DNA of 64,000 nucleotides from Lentimonas sp. CC4. GTDB lineage: Bacteria; Verrucomicrobiota; Verrucomicrobiia; Opitutales; Coraliomargaritaceae. Positions 30,483 through 39,686 of the stretch are shown one piece after another. A program made the translations under genes and the position numbers. The stretch spans positions 2,008,001 to 2,072,000 of the forward strand of contig NZ_CACVBO010000001.1 of the NCBI RefSeq assembly GCF_902728235.1. The letters run 5' to 3'. Below the pieces are notes generated by a model. That model searched no databases and was not told the DNA's origin. It saw nothing but the letters and a program-made list of their open reading frames with translations. Each line of letters begins with the position of its first letter. Position 1 is the stretch's first letter.

Positions 30483-30896
30483 ATGTTGTAGCGTTAAATA
30501 CAAATCGGTCAAGGCATCCGATGGACTATTTCTTGGATTTGGAGATCGAGAGCATGAACTAAGCACGATTTTTATACTTGCGGCTTTGCGTGATTTTCCT
30601 CGGTTCTGGCTTTTTCGAGTTAACGAGGGCGACCGCTTGGGATAAATTACTACGCGGTTTAGAATTAAGAGCCACACATGGCATTCTTTGAAGGTCTACA
30701 TGTATCAAGTTGCTAATTCTCAGAGAAGCCTATCAGTAAGCAATTGACATTCATATGGAGATAGCTCCATTAAAAAACTATATATAATATAATAATCTTC
30801 ACTCATACTTACATCCAGTTCTGGTCTGATGGTAAAGTCGCGAATAGCTTGGGTCGCAGATAGTAGAATTGAGTTCATTAGATAAGGAGACGGTTT

Positions 30897-32240
30897 ATGC
30901 TTAAGGGGGAGGTTGCTAAATTTACATACTACGCCACCAGTGCTGTGCTGGCGTTGAGCTTGGCATTTGTGCTGGGAGTTTATTCGGGGGGGACAGTGTT
31001 TATGGCACCCATCAAAGATAAGCTTGATGCCTCCATGGAAGTCATTCGGACGGAGTTACCCATGCACCTTCAGAATCGCCCGGTGCACTTCTTACAGCCT
31101 GCAAAATTCAAGGGTGATGGCGTCACTGTAAATGCAGCATCAAATAGCGTAGATGAATTAATATTCATGGCAGGTTTTTTTGATAATGAAAATCAGCTCA
31201 GGCTCATTCGTCGAGATGGTAGCATTGTGGCAAAGTGGCCAGCGTCTTACACTGAAATATTCCCTTCTCCAAGCCATGCAGGATTGCGCCCGAAAACTGA
31301 CTGGAATACTGATATTCACGGTTCTCTAGTGCTGCCGGATAAATCAGTGATTTTCAATTTTGAGTATGCGGGACTAGTTAAATTGGATAAACTAGGGCAG
31401 GTCGTCTGGAAAGTCGCCCGTTCCACCCATCACTCGGTAGAGTTGGCCCAAGATGGCGGCTTCTGGGTTCCAGCTCGTCGTTATTATGGCAAAGATGCGC
31501 CTATATTATTCCCTCCATTTGAGGCTCCGTATTACGAGGATACAATTTTGAAGGTGTCCTCTGATGGGGAGGTGATTCAGGAGGTTTCAGTCCCAAAGTT
31601 GTTTTATGATAACAATCTCGAGGCTCTACTGACCTCTACTACCAGTGGCGTTTACAGAAAGAATAAGGGGCATGGGGAAATTGTGCATCTCAATAAAGTT
31701 GAAGAGTTAACCGCAGATGTCGCGGCGAATTTTCCGATGTTTCAATCCGGAGATCTAGCGCTTTCGTTTCGAGATTTGAATCTAATTATGGTCGTTTCTC
31801 CGGAGACTGGGAGAGTCAAGTGGTGGAAAATCGGGCCATGGATTCGTCAGCATGATCCTGAATTTAGAGAAGACGGTAAGATCGTCATCTTTAATAATAA
31901 TGCCTATCAAAGTGCTTTTACCCAGACTGCGGAGGTGCATAAAGTAACCCCCATTGAGCATCATCGGCAGTCTAATATCCTAGCAGTAGACCCTGCCTCT
32001 GGAGAGACTGAGATCATTTACGAAGGAGATGAGGCGCATCCTTTTCTCTCCGTGATACGCGGGAAAGTCGAAGTTACAGACAGAGGAGGGTTACTGATTA
32101 CTCATTTTGAAGGTGGACGGGTCATCGAATTAGATCAAAATAATCAAATCGTATGGGAATACATTAATCGTTACAATGACGACGAAGTGGCTGAAGTGAC
32201 TGAGGCCATGATTTATCCGACCAGCTACTTTGAACAGTGA
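30897..32240 (+). CDS. arylsulfotransferase-like (ASST) beta-propeller protein
   Basis: This 447-residue protein is preceded by a strong ribosome-binding site (AAGGAGACGG). An N-terminal membrane anchor (YYATSAVLALSLAFVLGVY) leads to a periplasmic domain of repeating strands with the wording of the arylsulfotransferase family: DWNTDIHGSLVLPDKSVIF, STHHSVELAQDGGFWVPARR and IVWEYINRYN. The HH and HG positions fit the histidine-based sulfate-transfer centre of ASST enzymes, but I cannot assign the catalytic His with certainty. A small membrane protein and a sulfotransferase are encoded downstream in the same direction, so a sulfated envelope product is a reasonable inference. Confidence 0.75.
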   Translation: MLKGEVAKFTYYATSAVLALSLAFVLGVYSGGTVFMAPIKDKLDASMEVIRTELPMHLQNRPVHFLQPAKFKGDGVTVNAASNSVDELIFMAGFFDNENQLRLIRRDGSIVAKWPASYTEIFPSPSHAGLRPKTDWNTDIHGSLVLPDKSVIFNFEYAGLVKLDKLGQVVWKVARSTHHSVELAQDGGFWVPARRYYGKDAPILFPPFEAPYYEDTILKVSSDGEVIQEVSVPKLFYDNNLEALLTSTTSGVYRKNKGHGEIVHLNKVEELTADVAANFPMFQSGDLALSFRDLNLIMVVSPETGRVKWWKIGPWIRQHDPEFREDGKIVIFNNNAYQSAFTQTAEVHKVTPIEHHRQSNILAVDPASGETEIIYEGDEAHPFLSVIRGKVEVTDRGGLLITHFEGGRVIELDQNNQIVWEYINRYNDDEVAEVTEAMIYPTSYFEQ

Positions 32241-32365
32241 AGCTTTGCTTCAGGAAAACCATAGTTTAACCTTAAATTAAAAAATAACGTAACCTTAGGC
32301 GAAGTGTTAGCAGCTGTCTGCTATCTACAACGTCTTGGTTCAAATGATTGACGCCTAGTAAAATA

Positions 32366-32608
32366 ATGATGCTCATCGATCCCATTGCCCTAACTATTCT
32401 TGCCTATATTGGCCCTGGCATTGGCAGCGGCACTCTTGGCATCATTCTTGGTATTATCCTTTCGTTCTTCATGGCAATCCTAGCCCTCGTTTGGTATCCG
32501 GTCAAACGACTGATAAAGAAGAGGGGGAGTAAGGGCGTAAAAAAGGTGGGTAATGAAGCAGTCAACGGCGAGGTTCCAACAGAGGACTCGTCGTCAAAGA
32601 TCGACTAG
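32366..32608 (+). CDS. small membrane protein in sulfotransferase cluster
   Basis: This protein of 80 residues starts at the first of two adjacent ATGs (MMLIDPIALT). Residues 8-45 form two Gly-rich hydrophobic segments (AYIGPGIGSGTLGIILGIIL, then a Phe/Leu/Ala-rich one), followed by a basic stretch and a charged tail. It fits the small membrane proteins often found beside ASST-like genes in marine bacteria. A regulatory or scaffolding role for the neighbouring enzymes is inferred. It ends seven bases before the sulfotransferase start. Confidence 0.65.
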   Translation: MMLIDPIALTILAYIGPGIGSGTLGIILGIILSFFMAILALVWYPVKRLIKKRGSKGVKKVGNEAVNGEVPTEDSSSKID

Positions 32609-32614
32609 AGCGCC

Positions 32615-34027
32615 ATGGTTTGGATATTGGCGAGCTTCGTTGGGATATTCGGGGGGGAGTTTTTCCTGCGAGTGCCGATATTGAAAACTCTGAGGGTGAT
32701 GAAAGTTACAGGGCAGAATGCCCGGAGGCTCTTTTTATCGCCAAGTATTTGTGACGAAAAGAAGGAGAAGGTCATGCGCGTGTATGCACTGCGCATGTTT
32801 ACGAGCACGCTTCTACTCTTCTTCTACCTTGTTGTTCTGGTCGGGATACTGGCCGTGCTACATCTAGCTGGGAGACTGGTCGGATTGGACTTGTTCGTTT
32901 TTCTGAGCACTCCCGTAGGGTTGATTTATGTGACAATGGTTTCCTCTATTTATACGGTGATGAAACTGAAGGCTAGGAGATCGGACTATGGCCTGCTCTC
33001 TCGTATTCTTCACACCATTGCGCTGGGTAACCGGTCAGTGCCCGAAGCCTCATTCGATTTTGAGCAGGGGCAGTTGAAAATCGAGACTGAGGCGGAGCCC
33101 TTAGCGTCGCATGTCTTTATTTGTGGGCTGGCTCGGGCGGGGACTACGTTGCTGATGCGTAGGTTTTATGCGACCTCTTCCTATCGATCACTGACTTATG
33201 CAGATATGCCATTCGTGCTCATGCCTAATATTTGGGCGAAGTTTTCTGCGATTAATAATGCCAAAGCCGTCAAGCAAAGACGCGCACATGGAGATGATCT
33301 GCTCGTCGATATCAATAGCCCAGAAGCCTTGGAAGAGGTCTTTTGGAAAACTTTTTGCGGAGATCAGTATATTGGGGCGAACAGCTTGATACCTATGGAT
33401 GCTGACGACGAAACTATTGGAAAATTTCGTGCTTACGTTACAGCAATCACATACAATGAGCGGGAGGCTACCGATGACCTATTGCCTTACCTCTCCAAAA
33501 ATAATAATAACATTTTACGGCTAAATAGTATCACCCGCGCCTTTCCTCATGCGCACATCTTGATTCCATACCGCGAGCCCTTACAGCATGCCTATTCGCT
33601 TCTTAGGCAGCACCGTAACTTCCTCAAGCAGCAGAAGGAAGATCCCTTTGTTCGCAAGTATATGACTTGGTTGGCACACCATGAATTCGGGAGTGACCAT
33701 CGGCCTTTTATGTTTTCTGATAATACGGAGTATAGCTCTAATACTGATAGTCTTACGTATTGGTTAGAGGTATGGGTGAATACCTATTCATGGCTTCTTG
33801 AACATGCGCCCAGCGCGGTAACTTATGTGAGTTATGAAAAACTCTGCGCCAAACCAGAATCTACATGGCAGGATTTATGTGCCATTGCAGGTATCGCTCC
33901 CCATGTGATGGGTGCCGATGTCATTCAGCTGACTTGGCGGGATGTTCCAGAGGCATATGATGCTGCGCTAATGACCCGCGCGAATAAGCTCTACGAGGTT
34001 CTTAGCGTTCATGCACGCAGCCTATAG
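32615..34027 (+). CDS. membrane-associated sulfotransferase family protein
   Basis: This 470-residue protein has two to three N-terminal membrane segments (to about residue 115), then a cytoplasmic P-loop-like sulfotransferase domain. HVFICGLARAGTTLLMRRFY is the 5'-phosphosulfate-binding loop for PAPS; ILIPYREPLQHAYSLLRQHR carries the Arg/Ser of the 3'-phosphate-binding motif. It should transfer sulfate from PAPS to a hydroxyl of a glycan or small molecule. It closes the ASST/small membrane protein/sulfotransferase cluster. Confidence 0.82.
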   Translation: MVWILASFVGIFGGEFFLRVPILKTLRVMKVTGQNARRLFLSPSICDEKKEKVMRVYALRMFTSTLLLFFYLVVLVGILAVLHLAGRLVGLDLFVFLSTPVGLIYVTMVSSIYTVMKLKARRSDYGLLSRILHTIALGNRSVPEASFDFEQGQLKIETEAEPLASHVFICGLARAGTTLLMRRFYATSSYRSLTYADMPFVLMPNIWAKFSAINNAKAVKQRRAHGDDLLVDINSPEALEEVFWKTFCGDQYIGANSLIPMDADDETIGKFRAYVTAITYNEREATDDLLPYLSKNNNNILRLNSITRAFPHAHILIPYREPLQHAYSLLRQHRNFLKQQKEDPFVRKYMTWLAHHEFGSDHRPFMFSDNTEYSSNTDSLTYWLEVWVNTYSWLLEHAPSAVTYVSYEKLCAKPESTWQDLCAIAGIAPHVMGADVIQLTWRDVPEAYDAALMTRANKLYEVLSVHARSL

Positions 34028-34135
34028 AGACTTTCTATTAGTCGACTAGGGCTGGTCGTTGAATGAGTGAGCATTTGTATTGGAATCACGACATGCTCTC
34101 GCTATCACTCGCTGTTGATACCACTCACAACCATT

Positions 34136-34669
34136 ATGAAAAAAATCCTCATCTTAGCTGCTAGTAATAGCACCTCTTCAATCAACCGAGCCCTTGCGAT
34201 TTCGGCGGGCAGCTTGATCGAACACAGCGAACGCACGGTGCTAGATCTAAATGATTATGAGATGCCGATCTACTCTCCCGAGCGTGAAGCGAGCACTGGG
34301 GTGCCTGCTGCGGCGCAGCGCTTTGTTGAGCAAGTCGAAGCGTCCGATGCGATCATTCTGTCGCTTGCCGAGCACAACGGGAGTTATAGCGCCGCTTTTA
34401 AAAACGTGCTCGATTGGAGCACTCGGCATAAGAAAAAGCTTTGGTCAGAGAAGCCGATGCTCTTGTTGAGCACCTCTCCAGGCGCACGCGGCGGTGCGAC
34501 GGTGATGGCTGCGGCTCAGCAAACATTTCCCCATCTCGGAGCTCAGATTAAGGCCAGCTTCTCGTTACCTTCCTTTAACGATAACTTCTCCGAGTCCAGT
34601 GGTGTCACGGATCCTGTTTTACAGAGCCACTTCAAGGCAGTCGTCGCTCAATTGACTGCGGCGCTCTAG
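34136..34669 (+). CDS. NADPH-dependent FMN reductase (flavodoxin-like)
   Basis: This 177-residue protein starts at MKKILILAASNSTSSINRAL, the phosphate-binding loop of NAD(P)H-dependent FMN reductases/azoreductases. SLAEHNGSYSAAFKNVLDW matches the conserved 'EYNGS' loop and STSPGARGG the second flavin-binding loop. An upstream in-frame start at 34067 would add 23 residues unlike the family. The role is flavin or quinone reduction in the cytoplasm. It stands alone. Confidence 0.87.
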   Translation: MKKILILAASNSTSSINRALAISAGSLIEHSERTVLDLNDYEMPIYSPEREASTGVPAAAQRFVEQVEASDAIILSLAEHNGSYSAAFKNVLDWSTRHKKKLWSEKPMLLLSTSPGARGGATVMAAAQQTFPHLGAQIKASFSLPSFNDNFSESSGVTDPVLQSHFKAVVAQLTAAL

Positions 34670-34721
34670 TATGCGGGATTAAAGAGATCTTTGATTGTAA
34701 CGGGCTTCTTATCTCCGAAGG

Positions 34722-35474
34722 TTAGATCTGACTAAATATCGCCATGAATTCCTTAGGTGCCATCGCGATCATGCCTGCGGCACAATTAAGGCAGAAAAAC
34801 CAATAGATCGCAATCGAACGCCAGCAATCATGCCAAAATTTGATGACGTATACCAACGCTACGCCTGGTATGAAACACGCGAAGCCCCAAAGTGGTCCAT
34901 TCTTAAACTGACAATGCAATGAGTAGCCAATGGTGGCGATGCCATTTAGTCCACTAAACATAATCCACCAGATTGCACTCGGGTGAGCGGTAATATTCTG
35001 CGGTAACGTATTTCTGTCGATAAAACTAGTAAGCAGCGCGCCGATTGCTGTGATAATGGTAAACCAGATTGCCCATTTCGCTGCGAATGACCGGCTGTGA
35101 TAGAATCCTGCAACAGCATTTTGGGGCATCTCTGGTTCACTGCTCACGAATGAGCGTGAATCTTTACCGGGCTGCACGCCATGAGCATGCTGTAGCATTT
35201 CCTGAACTGATAGGGACTGCGGTGCTGGTGACTCGGCGGGTGGAGCTGAGAATGCCTCGGTGGAACTCATACTTAGCTTCGTATCGTATTTAGGGAGGAA
35301 TGCCGCGAGTGCATCAATCGATTCAACGGGCAACCAGTCATCCATGCCGCTTTTCCACACCATGGATGTTCGCCCCAATTGACGTTTGATGATCAGGTCA
35401 GTGAGATCTGAGAAATCTAAAGGACCGACAGGCTCATTCCCTGACTGGTAATACCAATCTGCTATATTTGTCAT
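34722..35474 (-). CDS. GYF_2/DUF4339-type membrane protein
   Basis: This 250-residue protein begins WYYQSGNEPVGPLDFSDL, the GYF_2 (DUF4339) domain with its 'W-Y-G-P' pattern, continuing to VWKSGMDDWLPVESI. After a Pro/Ser linker there are four hydrophobic segments (from about residue 130) ending in a tail. GYF_2 domains bind proline-rich peptides; the membrane part is of the general 'DUF4339 plus RDD/TM' kind. The function is unknown. Confidence 0.72.
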   Translation of the reverse strand: MTNIADWYYQSGNEPVGPLDFSDLTDLIIKRQLGRTSMVWKSGMDDWLPVESIDALAAFLPKYDTKLSMSSTEAFSAPPAESPAPQSLSVQEMLQHAHGVQPGKDSRSFVSSEPEMPQNAVAGFYHSRSFAAKWAIWFTIITAIGALLTSFIDRNTLPQNITAHPSAIWWIMFSGLNGIATIGYSLHCQFKNGPLWGFACFIPGVALVYVIKFWHDCWRSIAIYWFFCLNCAAGMIAMAPKEFMAIFSQI

Positions 35475-35491
35475 GGTGAGGTATGTTCTAT

Positions 35492-35785
35492 TTAAAAAAA
35501 CGTAAGTCCATTGTGAATTAATTCACAGAGCATTAAAATTCGGATATGCTTGGTCTGGCTGGTTGAAACGAATCGGCACTGCATTTGAAAATGGTTGAGC
35601 TCTTTGTTGTTTCTGGCTGCTCTTGTGTCAGCCGTAATGTTTGTCGGAGTGGTGTGGATACCCTCAGTGTCGTTTCTGAGCAATTTTTGCGTGATAAAGA
35701 AGGCGAGTGCCCCGCCGAGCATGTTGGCGAGTGTCAGACCGGTCACCAGACCCGTGTCACAGAACTCGTTGATTCTCGGTTTCAC
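35492..35785 (-). pseudogene. truncated MATE transporter 3' remnant
   Basis: The frame contains GLVTGLTLANMLGGALAFFI then TQKLLR, almost the same as the C-terminal end of the MATE protein encoded at 29051 (GLVGGLALANLLGGALAFFI). The nucleotide sequence is similar too. Only about 30 residues of homology remain and the frame then continues into unrelated residues. It marks a partial duplication or a lost transporter gene next to the EamA gene. Confidence 0.65.
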
Positions 35786-35786
35786 G

Positions 35787-36731
35787 CTATGGCCGGATGC
35801 AGCGCCCTTCAGGGGGTGCTTGTTCGATGCGTGCCACTGCTATTAGGCAACCGAAGATGATGACTGCGCCGATCACAATGCCGAGGCGGAGGGTTTCTCC
35901 AGGGATGAAGAGGACCGATTCGATGACGCCAAAGAGCGGAATGATGAAACGAAAGCTTGAGAGGACGTTGACGCTATAGTGCTCGATCAGTTGGTTCCAG
36001 ATGGCAAATGCCGCTGCCGATAGAAAGGCCAAATAGGCCGTCACAAGTAATGTAGTGATATTAAAATGACTGAAGTAGCTATGCCAATAAGGCGCTGCTG
36101 TGAGTAGTAGGAGTATTCCGCCTATAGCCAGTGAAAAGGCGGTTGTGGTGCGCGCTCCTGATATGGGGGCCACGCGTTTCATGAAGGTCGCTGCGATTGC
36201 GCCCGAGAGTGTTGCGCATAGAAAGGCGGTTGCGCCGAGACCCACATTGATGAAATCACTGCCCGGGGTATATGCCGCAAATGCAATGCCGATACAACAG
36301 CCCGCGAACAGCACCCAATGTAAGCGTGTCGGAGCGGGCGTTTTTAGGACGAGTGGCGCAATGACCATCCACCAGAAACTGCCGGATCCCACGAGTAAGG
36401 CGGCGAGGGTGCCAGATGAGATGCTGAGGCCGTAATAGAAGAAAATGTATTGGAAATAGGTCTGCCCTAAGATGATCGCGATCAGTGGCAGGCGTGGGGA
36501 TTTTCGGATCTTTTGAATAATTGAACCCCTGCAAAATGGCAGCAGTAGTAGCCCCGCTAGGGCGAAGCGACTGCCAGCAAAGACGAGTTGCTCGCCGTAG
36601 CTCTCGATGTGGAGCTGTGAATAGCTGTTTTTAATCACCGGAAACGCGCTTCCCCATAGCAACGCACAGAGGATCACCTGCAGGTAGAACCTCAGAGGGA
36701 GTCTTGTTTTGACTGGTAAAGCGCTGGCCAT
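35787..36731 (-). CDS. EamA/DMT-superfamily transporter
   Basis: This 314-residue protein has about ten membrane segments arranged as two EamA repeats, beginning LQVILCALLWGSAFPVIKNS, the usual 'W-G-s-x-F' start. The second repeat begins near residue 155. Members export amino acids or other metabolites; specificity is not predictable. Its final residues are soluble and basic. It is divergent from the YhhQ-type gene. Confidence 0.87.
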   Translation of the reverse strand: MASALPVKTRLPLRFYLQVILCALLWGSAFPVIKNSYSQLHIESYGEQLVFAGSRFALAGLLLLPFCRGSIIQKIRKSPRLPLIAIILGQTYFQYIFFYYGLSISSGTLAALLVGSGSFWWMVIAPLVLKTPAPTRLHWVLFAGCCIGIAFAAYTPGSDFINVGLGATAFLCATLSGAIAATFMKRVAPISGARTTTAFSLAIGGILLLLTAAPYWHSYFSHFNITTLLVTAYLAFLSAAAFAIWNQLIEHYSVNVLSSFRFIIPLFGVIESVLFIPGETLRLGIVIGAVIIFGCLIAVARIEQAPPEGRCIRP

Positions 36732-36897
36732 GTTTGCTTCACCATGTGGGTCGTCATTGAGGATGCAATTCTAGTCCGTGCCATTCTCTGCGCCTGCTCA
36801 TTAAGGCACAAACAGCCTGTTCGAGAACCTTGGCTGTAATGAAAAAGCTCGGCGTCAACGGCACATGCTGCCATGTGAGTTAGGATCTTTTCCAGTC

Positions 36898-37527
36898 ATG
36901 CAGTCTAATCATCCATCCGCCCACAGTTTACTACGGCTCATCGCCTTACACGTCTTTTTTATCGCGGCGAGCAATTACTTGGTGCAATTCCCGATTCAGG
37001 TCTTTGGACTCCATACCACTTGGGGGGCTTTCAGCTTTCCATTTATCTTTCTGACTACCGACTTAACCGTGCGTATCTGTGGTGCGCCGATGGCGCGTAA
37101 GGTGATCTTCATTGCAATGTTTCCAGCTTTGTTGGTTTCATATCTGATCTCAGTGCTATTCTTGGATGGAGCATATCAAGGAGTGGGGCAGCTGTTATCT
37201 TGGAATGCTTTTGTCGCGCGTATCGCGATGGCTAGTTTTGCTGCTTATGTGATCGGTCAGCTGTGTGATGTGCTCGTGTTTAATCGACTACGTCAACGCA
37301 CGCAGTGGTGGTTGGCTCCCGCGGCATCGAGTGTCTTTGGTAATGCGGTCGATACCGGCGCCTTTTTCGTGATCGCGTTCTACGCGTCCAGCGATGTATT
37401 TATGGCGCAAAATTGGCCTGAAATTGCGGTGGTGGATTATGCCTTCAAATTGCTGATCAATGTTCTCTTGTTTCTGCCGATTTATAAGATGATATTACGA
37501 AGCTTACAGCGTCGTTTTGAGCGCTAG
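36898..37527 (+). CDS. yhhQ: YhhQ/COG1738 queuosine-precursor transporter
   Basis: This 209-residue membrane protein is closely similar along its length to E. coli YhhQ: SNYLVQFPIQVFGLHTTWGA, FSFPFIFLTTDLTVRICGAP and NRLRQRTQWWLAPAASSVFG. YhhQ imports 7-cyano-7-deazaguanine (preQ0) and related queuosine precursors. The start at 36898 gives the family length; an ATG 33 bp upstream would add eleven non-matching residues. The leader (36811-36890) has a 6-bp hairpin with an A-rich tail and a second hairpin CACATG/CATGTG near the start, which might regulate it. No other queuosine genes are near. Confidence 0.92.
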   Translation: MQSNHPSAHSLLRLIALHVFFIAASNYLVQFPIQVFGLHTTWGAFSFPFIFLTTDLTVRICGAPMARKVIFIAMFPALLVSYLISVLFLDGAYQGVGQLLSWNAFVARIAMASFAAYVIGQLCDVLVFNRLRQRTQWWLAPAASSVFGNAVDTGAFFVIAFYASSDVFMAQNWPEIAVVDYAFKLLINVLLFLPIYKMILRSLQRRFER

Positions 37528-37622
37528 GCTTGAGTGTCGCGAGACAGGGGCAGTATATTACAGGAAATGTTCTGGGCTTCACCTTTTCAGGAATATTGGC
37601 GGGCGCTCAGACTCCCAGTTAA

Positions 37623-38546
37623 ATGAAAGTCGCCATTCTCTTCATCACGCTTCTCGGTTTGTTAGCTGCTTGTTCGGTGCGTGCATCGATTGAGACGGGG
37701 GCGGTGGAGTGGCAGCGCGATTTTGATGCGGCCTTAGTCGATGCCGAAGCGTCAGGTAAACCAGTCTTTTTACTTTTTCAGGAAGTGCCCGGTTGCGCCG
37801 GATGTCAGCAATTTGGCAAAGAAGTGCTCAGCGACCCACGTCTAGTTGCAGTCATCGAGCGAGAGTTTGTGCCCGTGCTGGTGCGCAACAATGTGGGAGG
37901 GAAAGAGCGCGAGATTCTTAAGCGCTACAATGAGCCTGCATGGAATTTTCAAGTTGTCCGTTTTCTAGATGCACAAGGCAAAGATCTCATCGCGAGGAAA
38001 GATCGTGTTTGGGAGACCGTGCCCCTTGCTATGCGCATGCAAGCAGCCTTAGAAGCCGCTGGTCGACCCGTGCCCGAGGATCTCGCGGACATCGTTAGTG
38101 GCAAGCCTACGCCCGAAGCGGAAGTTGTGTTTGCCATGTATTGTTTTTGGACAGGGGAGGCTAAGCTCGGCGCATTAGAAGGTGTCACCACTACCGAAGC
38201 AGGGTTCTATGACGGCAGGGAAGTGACTCGAGTGAAATATGCTCCTAGCATCATCAGCACCGAAGCACTGGTCGATAAAGCCAAGCAATTCAAATGCGCT
38301 GACAAAGTGTATTTACCAAAGTCCGACCTCGCGGGGAATTCCGCAGTCACTGCTGAAGCGTTTGCTGCGAAGGACTATCGAGTGGCTCCCCGTTCAGACC
38401 AGAAAAAGCAACTGTCCGGCACTCCGCTGCAGTCGGTTCAGTTGTCACCTGAGCAAGCCACGAAAGCCAATGCGTGGATACGTCGCAACCCTGAGAAAGC
38501 ACTCAGCTATCTAAGCGCTGAGCAACGCTCGGCGATTCGACGGTGA
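37623..38546 (+). CDS. thioredoxin-like protein (VPG-C motif) with MsrA-like C-terminal region
   Basis: This 307-residue protein has a signal peptide and a thioredoxin-like domain. Its active site is EVPGCAGCQQFGKEVL, where Cys-Ala-Gly-Cys follows VPG. This looks like the cysteine form of the VPGUxxT family of thioredoxin-like selenoproteins, a family I recall but cannot check here. From about residue 165, VVFAMYCFWTGEAKLGALEG resembles the catalytic start of MsrA (GCFWG-x-E), and the following GREVTRVKYAP and ALVDKAKQF fit a reduced MsrA core. A peptide-methionine-sulfoxide reductase or an electron donor for one is suggested, not shown. There is no strong ribosome-binding site. Confidence 0.65.
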   Translation: MKVAILFITLLGLLAACSVRASIETGAVEWQRDFDAALVDAEASGKPVFLLFQEVPGCAGCQQFGKEVLSDPRLVAVIEREFVPVLVRNNVGGKEREILKRYNEPAWNFQVVRFLDAQGKDLIARKDRVWETVPLAMRMQAALEAAGRPVPEDLADIVSGKPTPEAEVVFAMYCFWTGEAKLGALEGVTTTEAGFYDGREVTRVKYAPSIISTEALVDKAKQFKCADKVYLPKSDLAGNSAVTAEAFAAKDYRVAPRSDQKKQLSGTPLQSVQLSPEQATKANAWIRRNPEKALSYLSAEQRSAIRR

Positions 38547-38681
38547 AGATGTTAGAAGCATCCAATCGTTTCTGATCAGAGCCTACCGTGAATCATTAAG
38601 CATTTTAAATTACTGTCTTTCAATCAAGCGATTGCTATGGGAATTTCATGGGCCGGTTTGGTATTCTGAGCTTTCTAACCG

Positions 38682-38834
38682 TCGGGGCGTTGCTCGTCGA
38701 CGACCGCGCACATGCAACGGGGACATTCGTTATTGTGAAGTCCTAAGTCTGAGATGAGTTCTGCCCGAGTGGTGCCCAGCAAAACGAAATCGAATGCAGG
38801 TCTCTTTTTTGTGCTGTGACTAGCGAAATCTGGA
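38682..38834. repeat. ~370-bp interspersed repeat, partial copy C
   Basis: From GGGGCGTTGCTCGTCGACGA to TTTTGTGCTGTGACTAGCGA this matches the distal part of the repeats at 39687-40059 and 41155-41525 at about 85-90 percent by eye. On the minus strand it lies inside an 80-residue reading frame (38675-38917) with CPRCMC, which may be the least decayed version of whatever the repeat once encoded. The 422-bp gap 38547-38968 holds this and no recognisable gene. Confidence 0.6.
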
Positions 38835-38968
38835 AAAACGGGAATGCCTCCTTTTTCTGCTACGAGTTTAACTGCATCAAATGAGCTATTCGGTTGAAAA
38901 GTTCGAAGTTGCTTCATTCCGATAGTTGAATCAGGGTGAACTATAAACTCAAATATCAGTAACCTATT

Positions 38969-39646
38969 ATGAAAGCTTTCATTACTTTGACAATCGTCCT
39001 GTGTTCCTGTGTTCCTGCGCTGGGTAGTGTCGCTCGAATCCTATGCTACGATAAGCCCTCCAATGCGCCAGATGTCGTTTACATCTATGTGGACAGTCAA
39101 CTGCATGGCGAAGTCGAACTACCTAAGTTAAAATTTGGTGAAGATATTGAACTTAAAGCCAGCGGAAGCGATCTTCAGATTGTCCTTTCTCCAAAGATTA
39201 TTGAAAAGGGACAAGAGCTTCCATCTGAATTGCCTTCCATCAAAGTGAGTAAAGATTGGAAAAAGTTTCTGATCATTGTGATCGAGGATAAGAACAATGA
39301 AGCATTGCCGATTAAGCCTTTCGCGATCAACGCGAATGATGATTATTTCGGAAACAAGGATTTCCTTTTTATTAACCTGAGCCCGAATTATGTGGTCGGA
39401 ACATTTGGGGATAAGGTGATCGAGCTAGAACCTCAGAAGATTCAGGTTGAAAAGATGTCCGCTTATAGTGGTGAATTTCTGGATGCAAAATTGGATTATG
39501 TAAGGCCTGACGATAACGGTAAAAGACGTTGGATGGTCTATAAAGGCTGGAGAGTCCTTCCGGACCGAAGAACCTTGGTGTTTTGTTATCCTCAATCGGG
39601 GCGCACGACCATGAAGTATTTTGCAACCCAAGTTAAAAACATGTAG
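38969..39646 (+). CDS. hypothetical secreted protein
   Basis: This 225-residue protein has a signal peptide (MKAFITLTIVLCSCVPALGS) and a beta-rich mature domain (ELPKLKFGEDIELKASGSD, KKFLIIVIEDKNNEALPIKP, NYVVGTFGDKVIELEPQK). No family is recognised. Its position among repeats, just before the copy at 39687, suggests recent acquisition. Codon use is more AT-rich than the neighbouring thioredoxin-like gene. Confidence 0.6.
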   Translation: MKAFITLTIVLCSCVPALGSVARILCYDKPSNAPDVVYIYVDSQLHGEVELPKLKFGEDIELKASGSDLQIVLSPKIIEKGQELPSELPSIKVSKDWKKFLIIVIEDKNNEALPIKPFAINANDDYFGNKDFLFINLSPNYVVGTFGDKVIELEPQKIQVEKMSAYSGEFLDAKLDYVRPDDNGKRRWMVYKGWRVLPDRRTLVFCYPQSGRTTMKYFATQVKNM

Positions 39647-39686
39647 CGGGTATGATCCGAAGACATCGGTAACAAGTCTTCTAGGG

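Noticed and set aside
30406-30645. A 79-residue frame in the gap between the MATE and arylsulfotransferase genes
   Set aside because: No ribosome-binding site, no family features, and it covers the palindrome and probable promoter.
38675-38917. An 80-residue minus-strand frame with CPRCMC as a live gene
   Set aside because: More than half lies in the degenerate repeat; in the other copies the same frame is broken. Kept only as a possible remnant.
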